From a candidate division KSB1 bacterium (GTDB taxonomy: Bacteria > Zhuqueibacterota > Zhuqueibacteria > JANLFK01 > Oleimicrobiaceae): a DNA stretch of 64,000 bases. This document shows positions 1-7,590 of this stretch, piece after piece. A model generated the notes under the pieces. That model saw nothing but the letters and a program-made list of their open reading frames with translations, was not told where the DNA came from and did not search any database. The stretch is taken from the NCBI GenBank assembly GCA_024655945.1, contig JANLFK010000003.1, forward strand, positions 248,001-312,000, given 5' to 3'. The translations under genes were made by a program, and so were the position numbers. How positions within the stretch are numbered: the first letter of the stretch is position 1; every line of letters begins with the position of its first letter.

Positions 1-135
1 GAGTAGCAGCATTTTGATTTTTAAATTTACACGCAAAGCATCGGATATGCAAGCTCTTTTTCGCCCTTCAGCGGACGCGCCACGCTTCTCGCTCGCTGCA
101 CCTCCGCTTGGCACCCCTTGCCTTTGCCCCAGGGG

Positions 136-2319
136 TCACACCATGCCTCTGCGCCGCCGCAGAAACCATTCGCTGGCCAGGAGGGCCACCAGCACCGCCA
201 GCACTGCCTCACAGCGCGCATAACGAAACTGCACCTGCGACTTCTTGCTCACCACGCGCAGGGGGAGCCCCTGGGCAAGAGGTTCTAGGTCGTTCCAAAC
301 TACCATGAATCCGCCGGAACGGCTAGCCATCTGCTTCAGCTCTTCCACCCGGCTGGTGGTCGACAGATACTCCACGCTCCAGCGTGTGACCGTGAAGCGC
401 CCGGTGTCGGTAGACGCGACTCCCCTGCGCGGCATGGCCTCCGCAACGAATTCGTAGTCGCCTTCCACATCAGCAGTGGTCTTGGCCTCGTATCGCCCAG
501 CGCCTGCCTCCTCCAACACCAGCTCTTTGCTTCCCGCCGGGCCGCTCACCTTAGCACGCACCTGCGCTCCTTCTAAGGGATTGAGGTCGGGGCCAAAAAG
601 CTGTCCGACAAAGGTGACTGTCTCGCCGCTGCGATAGAACTCGCGGTCAGTTCGCACGTGGAAGAGCTTCTGCTCCTCCCGCAAGGAGAGCCAGCGCACA
701 CTGTTTTTTACAAAGGTGAGAAAGAGCGAATTGTCTTTGCCTATCCCCCACATCATCAGGTCCCAGCGCCAGAACCCGGAGGCGAGCAGCGCGACAGACC
801 TGCTCTCTGGCGTCTGGCGGGCGACAATCAGCGGCGCACCCTTCGTTGCCCTTGCCGACGGCTCCGCACCAAAGGCGAGCACTTCGGCGTCGGGCCAGAG
901 AGGGACGTCGGAAAACGACAAAATGACCGGGGGAAGTTCTTCCCAAGCTGCGGCGTTGGCAGGCCCACTCTCGGCGATTGCAGTAAGCGGGTGGAATGGC
1001 GCATCCTGCATGCGGACCGTGCGCAACTCAGGGCCGCGCAGGCGGGGCGTCCCGTTGAGGGGAAGGCTATCCCACAGCGTTGCCAGCCGCTCAAAGTCGA
1101 TGCCCTCCCCTCCGGCCCAAAAGAGGGGCAGGTGGCGCGCGCGGATGGCACCTGCGACCTGGGCAACCAAGGCGGCGTCGCTTTCTGTTGCCGGAAAGTC
1201 CACCAGCAGCGCGCAGTCCGCTTCCCTGAGCGCTTGCACAAGGCTCTGCGCCGAGGCCCTGTAAAAGCCGCCCCCCTTGCGGCAGACGTAGATGTGCGCC
1301 GCCACATTGGCATCTGCTTCCAGTGCCTTGCCGAGGAAGACCACATCGTGGCTGGGGCGCCCTGCCAAGAGCACCACCTTTATCTTGCTGGCAAGGGCCT
1401 TGACGACGAACTCGGCGCGGTTGTTCTCGTAGGTCTGCTCGCCAGGCAGATGCGACACGGTGACCACGTAGCGCCGCGCTCCTGGGGCATCAGGCCGGAA
1501 ACGGAGCGTCACTTGCGTCTCGGGCTGGCTTGCGGCGAGCGGCACGATGCGCCTGTCGAGCACCCGGCCGGCCGTCTGCAGTTCCACAACGAGGTTCGCC
1601 TGGTCAAAACCTCGGTTGAGAAGTCGCACTTCCACAGGCACTTCTGATCCCACGTAGGTGACCTCGTTGGCCAGCGCCGAGTGCACGATCAGATCGCGCG
1701 GCGGATTACTGCTGCCCACCGCCACCGGAAAGAGCGGCCATGCACTCTTTTCCCCGAGGCGCACGAGTCGCTCCCCCACATTCGCCGCTCCGTCGGTGGC
1801 AATGACCACCCCGGCCACGGGCTGGCCGCGCAGTTGCTCCGCCAAGTCCCTCAGCGCCGCCTCCAGGTTGGTTGCCAGTCCGTCGAAGCGGAGGGTGTCC
1901 TGCCCCGGCTGGAACTCCCCATCAAGGCCCGAGGAGAACAGGTAGAACGGCATGTGCGCGCGCGCGGCAAGGGAATGGAGCTGGCTGCTGCCCAGGACGG
2001 TAGCCACCTGCTGCGGCCGCGCGCCGCTGTCGTCCACCAACCCCATGCTGCCCGAGCGGTCCACAAGCACGGGCAAGAGTGGTTTTTCGCGCTTTGACAG
2101 GAGGAGTTCCAGCACCGGCTGGAAGACCAGCAGTATCACCCCCGCTAAGGAGAGCGCGCGCAGGCAAAGCAGGGTTTGCCGCAAGCGATTCGACACTACC
2201 GGATTCGTCCTCCGGTAAACCAAAACGGTGCAGAGCACCGCAACCAGCAAGGCAAGAAGCAGGAGCACTGTGCTCCCCGCCACCTCGAGCCGCACACTTG
2301 CCAGTGACCAGTGCCCCAT
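136..2319 (-). CDS. VWA-domain membrane protein (BatA/GATase-like family)
   Basis: About 727 residues. Two hydrophobic helices lie near the N-terminus (roughly residues 8-30 and 44-66). A von Willebrand A domain follows, with the metal-binding motif DRSGSMG near residue 92 and a second loop ATDGAANVG near 180. A further TM helix lies just before the basic C-terminus (RRRRGMV). The middle region looks like the beta-rich and GATase-like part usual in such proteins, and most of the chain is probably periplasmic. The ATG at 2319 is preferred because it overlaps the tsaD stop as TGATG, which implies translational coupling; a GTG at 2334 would add five residues. The exact role is unknown; relatives often sit beside MoxR/BatA clusters, which would lie off the left edge. 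Confidence 0.85.
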   Translation of the reverse strand: MGHWSLASVRLEVAGSTVLLLLALLVAVLCTVLVYRRTNPVVSNRLRQTLLCLRALSLAGVILLVFQPVLELLLSKREKPLLPVLVDRSGSMGLVDDSGARPQQVATVLGSSQLHSLAARAHMPFYLFSSGLDGEFQPGQDTLRFDGLATNLEAALRDLAEQLRGQPVAGVVIATDGAANVGERLVRLGEKSAWPLFPVAVGSSNPPRDLIVHSALANEVTYVGSEVPVEVRLLNRGFDQANLVVELQTAGRVLDRRIVPLAASQPETQVTLRFRPDAPGARRYVVTVSHLPGEQTYENNRAEFVVKALASKIKVVLLAGRPSHDVVFLGKALEADANVAAHIYVCRKGGGFYRASAQSLVQALREADCALLVDFPATESDAALVAQVAGAIRARHLPLFWAGGEGIDFERLATLWDSLPLNGTPRLRGPELRTVRMQDAPFHPLTAIAESGPANAAAWEELPPVILSFSDVPLWPDAEVLAFGAEPSARATKGAPLIVARQTPESRSVALLASGFWRWDLMMWGIGKDNSLFLTFVKNSVRWLSLREEQKLFHVRTDREFYRSGETVTFVGQLFGPDLNPLEGAQVRAKVSGPAGSKELVLEEAGAGRYEAKTTADVEGDYEFVAEAMPRRGVASTDTGRFTVTRWSVEYLSTTSRVEELKQMASRSGGFMVVWNDLEPLAQGLPLRVVSKKSQVQFRYARCEAVLAVLVALLASEWFLRRRRGMV

Positions 2320-3347
2320 CAGCGGCTTCCCCACGGCATCTGTTCCTCACCGCCGAGCGCCAAAGAGGGCTCTGGCCGGAGCTCATCGCCGGAGCGCTCA
2401 CCGCGCGCCAGGCGGGAAATCCCGGCACGGGCAACCATTGCCGCATTGTCGGTGCAGAGCGCCGGTGGCGGCACAAAGAGCTTGCAGCCTCGCTCCGCAG
2501 CCGCAGCGGCAAGCGCCTCACGCAGGGCCTTGTTCGCGGCCACCCCACCCGCCAAACAGATGGTGTCAAGGCCGCAAAGCTTGGCCGCGGCCATGGTCTT
2601 TTGCACCAGCACCTCCACGACTGCGGCCTGAAAACTGGCGGCAATATCCGGGAGTTGTGCCCGAAGCTCCTCCGCTGAGAGGGCGCGCGCGTAGTAGAGG
2701 ACCGCCGTCTTCACGCCGCTGAAGCTGAAATGGAAATTCCCCTCCTGCAGCAGGGCACGCGGGAAGGCGATTGCCCGAGGATTGCCCTGCTCCGCAAGCT
2801 GCGCCACCGCAGGCCCGCCGGGATAGCCAAGGCCCAACACCCGCGCCACTTTGTCAAAGGCCTCCCCTGCGGCATCGTCGATGGTTCGCCCGAGCGTGCG
2901 ATAGCGACCCTCGTCTTCCACAACCACCAACTGCGTGTGCCCCCCGGAGACGATCAGGCAGAGAAATGGCATACCGGGCTTTTCTTCCAGGAGGAAATTG
3001 GCAAAGATGTGGCCCTCCAGATGATTGACGCCCACCCAGGGGATTTCCAGGGCCAACGCCATGCTCTTTGCCACGTTGAGGCCCACGAGAATGGAGCCTG
3101 CCAGGCCTGGGCCAAAGGTGACGGCGATGCCCTCGAGGTCGCGTTTGTCGACCCCTGCTTGCTGCAATGCGGCGCTGATCACCGGAAGCAACAGGCGCAA
3201 ATGGGCACGCGAGGCGTACTCCGGTACCACACCACCATAGTGGCGATGGACCACTTGCGTGGAGATGACATTGGACAGGACGCGGTCGTTTTCGACGACC
3301 GCTGCGGCGCTGTCGTCGCAGGAAGTTTCGATGCCTAAGGTTACCAT
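2319..3347 (-). CDS. tsaD: tRNA N6-threonylcarbamoyladenosine synthase subunit TsaD
   Basis: 342 residues, normal for the family. TsaD transfers the threonylcarbamoyl group to A37 of ANN-decoding tRNAs, acting with TsaB and TsaE in the cytoplasm. The ASKHA fold begins with GIETSCDDSAAAVV. The metal-ligand histidines are in NHLEGH near residues 107-112. Nucleotide-binding segments VSGGHTQLV and the glycine-rich GGVAANKALR (near 270) are present. The gene overlaps the downstream VWA gene by TGATG and follows the YbbR gene after 51 nt. TsaB and TsaE are not in this window. Confidence 0.97.
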   Translation of the reverse strand: MVTLGIETSCDDSAAAVVENDRVLSNVISTQVVHRHYGGVVPEYASRAHLRLLLPVISAALQQAGVDKRDLEGIAVTFGPGLAGSILVGLNVAKSMALALEIPWVGVNHLEGHIFANFLLEEKPGMPFLCLIVSGGHTQLVVVEDEGRYRTLGRTIDDAAGEAFDKVARVLGLGYPGGPAVAQLAEQGNPRAIAFPRALLQEGNFHFSFSGVKTAVLYYARALSAEELRAQLPDIAASFQAAVVEVLVQKTMAAAKLCGLDTICLAGGVAANKALREALAAAAAERGCKLFVPPPALCTDNAAMVARAGISRLARGERSGDELRPEPSLALGGEEQMPWGSR

Positions 3348-3398
3348 GTCTCAGGCCTGTTGCGGCCTACGGAATGAGCCGGTAGTGGCAGCCCCTGC

Positions 3399-4412
3399 TC
3401 AACGTTCCAGGACCACCTTGAACCGTGGCGGCGTGACGTCGCGCCATGTCACGCCTTCGGGCGTCTCGATGACTGCGGGCAGATCAATCTGTTCTGGCGA
3501 GGTGGGCTGGCGCCATTCCACGTAGGCGACGATTTGCTCGGCAGTGACCTTCGTGAGGAGATCGACCCCTCCCTCAAGAGTCAGGCTGAGCTTAGGGGGC
3601 ACCACGAAGGCCTTGTATCCCGCCGGCACGTTGCGGGCCTCTACGGGAATGTCGTGCAGCACTCGTTCCATGAGCTTCTGCACGTCGGCAAAGGCTACCA
3701 CTTCCCTGCGGCTCAGGGTCAACTTGTCGACGCGGGGCTGCTCAAGAGGCAGGCGTATGCGCACGTCGCGCGAGACGCGGTTCAGCTCGCGTCGCTCCGT
3801 GGGCCAGCGTCCCACCACCTCCCGCACCAGCGAGGCCGGCCCGCTCACTACCACCGACTCCGGCCCCACATGGACGCCGCCCACCACCGTGTAGCCGTTT
3901 AACGGCTGAACTTCGAGCCGGCTTTCCACGGCCACGCTCCGCTGCACTTTGGGCTCAAGCACCAGCACCACCTCCTTTGGGGAGAGCACCTCCACCGCCT
4001 CAACCTTGCGCCCATAGTGGGGGAGGCTAACGTTGTCCGTCCCGATGGTAATGCGATGGCTGCCCCGCCCCCTGTTGGCGTCGACGAACACTGCCAGGTC
4101 GCCTCCTATGCGCAGGGCGATGAACGCGCGTCCCTGGCCCCTGAGCCGCACCTTGGCAACCTGAGGCGGATCATTTGCCACCACCAAGCCAGCCGTCACG
4201 CCCTCCAGGCGCACGGGTGCCTCGAAGACCCAGTCGTAATACCCCTCGGTCTTGACGTACAGCCAGAGCAGCAGCGCCAGGAGGAAGACAACGCCCACAA
4301 TTCTGTAGCGCCGGAGCAGTGAGCGCAGTTTTCCCACCGGGCTACCCGAGCCGTTGCTTGCGCTGCGGTGCTGAGGAGGGTCCATCCGGTCCGGTGCCGT
4401 CGGCAGCTGCAC
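3399..4412 (-). CDS. YbbR-domain membrane-anchored protein
   Basis: Up to 337 residues. One TM helix (about residues 38-53, VVFLLALLLWLYVKTEG) is followed by tandem YbbR-like beta domains, so the body should be extracytoplasmic. In Firmicutes YbbR (CdaR) regulates the diadenylate cyclase CdaA, but no cyclase gene lies in this window and the role here is unproven. The GTG at 4412 overlaps the upstream gene's stop (TAGTG). An ATG at 4385 is an alternative, and neither has a strong ribosome-binding site. Likely co-transcribed with the zinc-ribbon gene before it and tsaD after it. Confidence 0.85.
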   Translation of the reverse strand: MQLPTAPDRMDPPQHRSASNGSGSPVGKLRSLLRRYRIVGVVFLLALLLWLYVKTEGYYDWVFEAPVRLEGVTAGLVVANDPPQVAKVRLRGQGRAFIALRIGGDLAVFVDANRGRGSHRITIGTDNVSLPHYGRKVEAVEVLSPKEVVLVLEPKVQRSVAVESRLEVQPLNGYTVVGGVHVGPESVVVSGPASLVREVVGRWPTERRELNRVSRDVRIRLPLEQPRVDKLTLSRREVVAFADVQKLMERVLHDIPVEARNVPAGYKAFVVPPKLSLTLEGGVDLLTKVTAEQIVAYVEWRQPTSPEQIDLPAVIETPEGVTWRDVTPPRFKVVLER

Positions 4413-4603
4413 TACTTCTGGGAGAGGGTCGGTGCCTTGCCGATGCTAATTTCGCCGTTGTCGATCCGGATGTTGAATCCGCACTCCGGGTTGGAACAGA
4501 TCCAGGCCTTGTACATGATTGAGGCCCCCTCACGCCCATAGTCGGAAAGAGGCAGCAAGACCCCTTTGCCACACTTCTGACACGCCGGAAATGCGTTCTC
4601 CAT
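4412..4603 (-). CDS. small zinc-ribbon protein
   Basis: 63 residues. Two cysteine pairs, CQKC near the N-terminus and CSNPEC about 28 residues later, form a one-knuckle-pair zinc ribbon like those in short nucleic-acid-binding or rubredoxin-like proteins. The ATG at 4603 has AGGAGAGGG about 9 nt upstream; a TTG two codons earlier is less likely. The stop overlaps the start of the YbbR gene, so the two are probably coupled. No specific function is recognised. Confidence 0.7.
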   Translation of the reverse strand: MENAFPACQKCGKGVLLPLSDYGREGASIMYKAWICSNPECGFNIRIDNGEISIGKAPTLSQK

Positions 4604-4609
4604 GGTCAA

Positions 4610-4899
4610 TCCCTCTCCTCACGTTTCTCATTACCGCCCATCCCTCAGCAGCCTGCTGCCCGCAGCCCCGAGGACCTCACCACGTGCCGCACAGAACAAG
4701 GCGACACATCCGGAAAAGCCGGACCCACCCCACTGCGCGATGGCCGGTCAACGAAGGCACTCCCAAGAGTGGAGTTCCGGCGATTGTTCACCAAGCTGAA
4801 CCGTCTTCCACCCCGCGATCTGGCGTGCGGCCCTTGCCCCGCACTCGGATTGCCGAAGCTCACCACCAGAAAGCAGCCAATAGAGGAACCCTGCAACCC
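4610..4899. other. intergenic region without a recognised gene
   Basis: 290 bases between the DUF3307 gene and the zinc-ribbon gene, both on the minus strand. Open frames here (up to about 83 codons on the minus strand) give low-complexity Gly/Arg/Ser-rich translations with no recognisable motif. A short inverted repeat GTTCA-6-TGAAC occurs near 4785-4800. No convincing promoter or terminator was found. Confidence 0.4.
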
Positions 4900-5619
4900 C
4901 TATGCGGAGGTGAGCACGCGTGCCCACACGCCGCTCACCAGGCAGACTACCATCCCCACCACGGCCTCAATGGTGGCAGGGACGTTCCGCTCTCCACTGC
5001 GCAGAAACCACCGCACCACAATGGCGAGCAAGGCGATCAGCCCCAATCCGCCGCAATAGGCACCAGCGCTCGCCACCGTCCGCTCTACGTAGCCGGGCAG
5101 GCGGGCCCAGTAGGCAGGAAAGGGCGCCCTTTCTTCTTGCTTTCCCGGCCGCGCCAGTTCCTGCAGGTAGTAGATCAGGGGCGCGCTGGCGAACGATGCC
5201 GTCAGCAACGCCGTCGCCACGATGGCCACGTCCGTGTGAATCAGCAACGCCTTCAGCGCAGGCAATGGCGTTGGCGAAAAGCGCGTGCCGCAGAGTGCCA
5301 CGACCGCCGCCACGATGCCGACAATGTGCAGCGTCTGGTCTCCTAGGAACATCCACAGTGTCTCCAGGCCGCGTCTTCGCCGCAATTCCCCTTTGAACCA
5401 ATCCAGGAGCAAGTGCCAAGCGGTCAACAGGATGATCAAGGCCCACGGCCGCCAATGGCCAAGAAATGGCAGCAGAACCGCTACCATGGCCACGGCACAG
5501 ATGCCCACGTGCAGCAAGACACCCCAGCGGCGCGTCAGCTTGTAGGAGAAGACGCGGTCCGTCTGCAGGACAAAGTCGCCCACGACGTGCGCCAGCAGCA
5601 GCAACCAGATGCAGTGCAT
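4900..5619 (-). CDS. DUF3307 integral membrane protein
   Basis: 239 residues with about six hydrophobic segments. The N-terminal HVVGDFVLQTD and the following His-rich helix HLLLDWFKGELRRR are the hallmark of DUF3307 membrane proteins, whose function is unknown. The ATG at 5619 lies 24 nt after rplI, with GGGAGG about 12 nt upstream, so it is probably the last gene of the rpsF-ssb-rpsR-rplI unit. The final third carries two more TM helices after a charged loop (ARPGKQEERAP). Confidence 0.8.
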   Translation of the reverse strand: MHCIWLLLLAHVVGDFVLQTDRVFSYKLTRRWGVLLHVGICAVAMVAVLLPFLGHWRPWALIILLTAWHLLLDWFKGELRRRRGLETLWMFLGDQTLHIVGIVAAVVALCGTRFSPTPLPALKALLIHTDVAIVATALLTASFASAPLIYYLQELARPGKQEERAPFPAYWARLPGYVERTVASAGAYCGGLGLIALLAIVVRWFLRSGERNVPATIEAVVGMVVCLVSGVWARVLTSA

Positions 5620-5643
5620 GACGGCCGGGTCCTCCCAGCAGGC

Positions 5644-6087
5644 TCAGGCCTTCACCACCCAGACTTTCACCTTGGCCTCCACCTCCGGATGCAACCTGAT
5701 GGCCACATCATAGATGCCCAAGGCCTTGATCGGCTCCTCCAAAAGGATCTTCTTCTTGTCAACGTCAAAGCCCTTCTCCCGCAATAGATCGGCGATTGTC
5801 TGGGAGGTCACAGAGCCGAATACGCGGTCTTCTTCGCCCACAGCCACTGGAGCGGTACAGGAGACGCCGTTAAGTTTCTCGGCAAGGGCCAGGGCGCTCC
5901 TCTTGGCCCGTTCCAGGCGGTGGCTCTCTAACCTCTTTTGCTCTTCAAACGCTCTCAGATTGCTGGGGGTCGCCTCCACCGCGATGCCGCGCGGCAGGAG
6001 GAAGTTGCGGGCATATCCCGCCTTGACTTCCACCACGTCGCCGGCGCTGCCCAGCTTGTCATGGTCCTGCGTCAGAATCACTTTCAT
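5644..6087 (-). CDS. rplI: 50S ribosomal protein bL9
   Basis: 147 residues, typical for bL9. The N-terminal RNA-binding domain has the conserved MKVILTQDHDKLGSAGDVVEVK and the YARNFLLPRGIA signature. A long central helix (residues about 45-75) connects to the C-terminal domain, which has the FGSVTSQTIADLL segment. It binds 23S rRNA near the L1 stalk. It follows rpsR after 18 nt in the conserved rpsF-ssb-rpsR-rplI order. Confidence 0.98.
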   Translation of the reverse strand: MKVILTQDHDKLGSAGDVVEVKAGYARNFLLPRGIAVEATPSNLRAFEEQKRLESHRLERAKRSALALAEKLNGVSCTAPVAVGEEDRVFGSVTSQTIADLLREKGFDVDKKKILLEEPIKALGIYDVAIRLHPEVEAKVKVWVVKA

Positions 6088-6105
6088 AGTCTGTCCACCA
6101 GTCTG

Positions 6106-6330
6106 CTAACGTGTAACCTCTGCCACAAACGGGATCAAGGCAAGATGGCGAGCACGTTTCACTGCCTTCACCAGTTGCCGCTGGTGCCGCGCACACGTAC
6201 CAGAAGTCCGCCTGGGGATTATCTTTCCCTCATCGGTGGTGAAACGCATCAACCTCTTGTCGTCCTTGTAATCGATGTAGGCAATACCTTCCTCACAAAA
6301 ACGGCAGATCCGTTTCTTCCGCTTAAGCAT
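6106..6330 (-). CDS. rpsR: 30S ribosomal protein bS18
   Basis: 74 residues. It has the bS18 core ([20 protein letters not shown], then [22 protein letters not shown]). The CRFC pair near the N-terminus together with the Cys and His of CARH gives the zinc-binding (C+) form of bS18. bS18 pairs with bS6 on the 30S platform, consistent with rpsF two genes upstream. The start has GAGGGAG six nt before the ATG. Confidence 0.97.
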   Translation of the reverse strand: MLKRKKRICRFCEEGIAYIDYKDDKRLMRFTTDEGKIIPRRTSGTCARHQRQLVKAVKRARHLALIPFVAEVTR

Positions 6331-6393
6331 GTGTTACTCCCTCATGTGGTTCACCCGGTGCACACCAACCCAGGATGCGAGCCAGTGGATTGG

Positions 6394-6960
6394 TTACAGC
6401 TTCAGCCCCCGATAGCCAAAGTCGAATTCGGTCTCCCCCACCTCCACCTCCTGGCGCTGCTCCCGTCGGTTCTGCTCCTCGCCGGCGGGCCGATCGCTGC
6501 GCCTCCCGCCGCTGGTGGGCTGCAGCTGACTGGACGGGTAGGCGACCTCCAACACCCTCTCTTCGGGCTCGGTGATGTCGGCAGTGTCCGGGATCTCGCC
6601 GCCCTCTTCGCCAGCCCGTCGATTCAGGAATTGGATGCGCCGCGCCTTGATTTCGACGACGTTGCGCGTGGTGCCGTCTTCGCTCCGCCAGCTCCGGCTC
6701 TGCAGCTCGCCATCGATGAGCACAGCGCTGCCCTTTTTCAGCGTCTCATAGCAGCTCTCCGCCAGCTTGTACCATGCAACCACCCCCACATAGCAGACGT
6801 TGTCGCGCCACTGTCCAGTGTTGTCTTTGAACTTGCGGTTGCAGGCGATGTAAAAGTTCGCTACGGGCGTGCCACTGGTCGTCTTCCGAAATGTGGGATC
6901 ACACGTCAAGTGACCAGCAATGATCACGGTGTTGATGTCGGGCATCTTCAAGTCGACCAT
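6394..6960 (-). CDS. ssb: single-stranded DNA-binding protein
   Basis: 188 residues. The OB-fold domain spans about residues 8-115 (INTVIIAGHLTCDPTFRKT, then NFYIACNRKFKD and VEIKARRIQFL). A Gln/Arg/Glu-rich linker follows. The C-terminus reads GETEFDFGYRGLKL rather than the acidic DDDIPF-type tip that normally recruits repair and replication partners. The ATG at 6960 has AAGGAG nine nt upstream; an internal ATG five codons later is less likely. It lies between rpsF and rpsR as in many bacteria, so this is probably the main SSB. Confidence 0.95.
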   Translation of the reverse strand: MVDLKMPDINTVIIAGHLTCDPTFRKTTSGTPVANFYIACNRKFKDNTGQWRDNVCYVGVVAWYKLAESCYETLKKGSAVLIDGELQSRSWRSEDGTTRNVVEIKARRIQFLNRRAGEEGGEIPDTADITEPEERVLEVAYPSSQLQPTSGGRRSDRPAGEEQNRREQRQEVEVGETEFDFGYRGLKL

Positions 6961-7069
6961 ACGTCATCGCTCCTTCCCAAGCAAAAAGCATTTCAAAGAA
7001 CAAGGCCTGTTTTGCCTTGTCTTTCTCACCCTGACCACTACACCCACGCGCCCCCTGAGAAAAGGTCTC

Positions 7070-7543
7070 CTACTGCTCCTCAGCGGGAGGGGCTGCTACC
7101 TCTTCGTTCTCCTCGGCCAGCGGAGTGGCCACAGCCTCATCGTCTTCAGTGCCGGCCGGGTCGCCAGGTGCCTCGGCAGGGGCCTCCACAGCCGGTGCAG
7201 GGGCTGTAGCAGCCGCCAGCGACTTTTCCTTGCCGAGCGCCTCGGCCTTCAGCGCCTGCTTGCTCAGCACCACGGTCAGGTAGCGTAGGATGGCCTCATT
7301 GAGCTGATATTCTCGCTCCAAGGCCCGAATGATTGACCCTTTTCCCGCGAAGCGGATGTGCACGTAGTAGCCGTACTGTCGCTTCTTGATCTCGTAAGCC
7401 AACCGTCGTTTCCCCCAGCGCTGCACCTCCAGAACTTGTCCACCGTTGACAGAGATGAAGCGTTCGAATCTCTTGACGATCTCGTCGATCTCACCGCTTT
7501 TCAGCTGCGAGTCGATGGCAAAGGTAGTCTCGTACTGCCTCAA
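7070..7543 (-). CDS. rpsF: 30S ribosomal protein bS6 with acidic C-terminal tail
   Basis: 157 residues, longer than the usual 95-135. The core (RQYETTFAIDSQL, VQRWGKRRLAYEIKKRQYGYYVHIRF) is standard. After about residue 105 there is an Ala/Glu/Pro-rich acidic tail (EDDEAVATPLAEENEE). The start appears to be TTG at 7543: no ATG or GTG fits the conserved N-terminus, and a very strong ribosome-binding site (AGGAGGAGGT, 7551-7560) lies 7 nt upstream. bS6 binds bS18 and 16S rRNA, and it heads the ssb-rpsR-rplI group. Confidence 0.96.
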   Translation of the reverse strand: MRQYETTFAIDSQLKSGEIDEIVKRFERFISVNGGQVLEVQRWGKRRLAYEIKKRQYGYYVHIRFAGKGSIIRALEREYQLNEAILRYLTVVLSKQALKAEALGKEKSLAAATAPAPAVEAPAEAPGDPAGTEDDEAVATPLAEENEEVAAPPAEEQ

Positions 7544-7550
7544 ACTGTTT

Positions 7551-7560
7551 ACCTCCTCCT
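7551..7560 (-). promoter_or_regulatory. strong ribosome-binding site fixing the TTG start of rpsF
   Basis: On the minus strand the bases read AGGAGGAGGT, an extended match to the 16S anti-Shine-Dalgarno sequence, 7 nt before the TTG at 7543. This decides the start of rpsF in the absence of an ATG. Confidence 0.75.
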
Positions 7561-7590
7561 GCTATGAGTGAAAAACCCTCTTGCGGCTCC

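Noticed and set aside
113-136. Terminator hairpin after the first gene (ACCCCT-12-AGGGGT)
   Set aside because: The stem is only 6 bp with a long loop, and no T-run follows on the minus strand.
4645-4896. 83-residue open frame between the DUF3307 and zinc-ribbon genes
   Set aside because: Composition is Gly/Arg/Ser-rich like other chance frames here and no motif is visible.
5938-7209. 423-codon open frame on the plus strand
   Set aside because: Antisense to rplI, rpsR, ssb and rpsF, all of which are certain.
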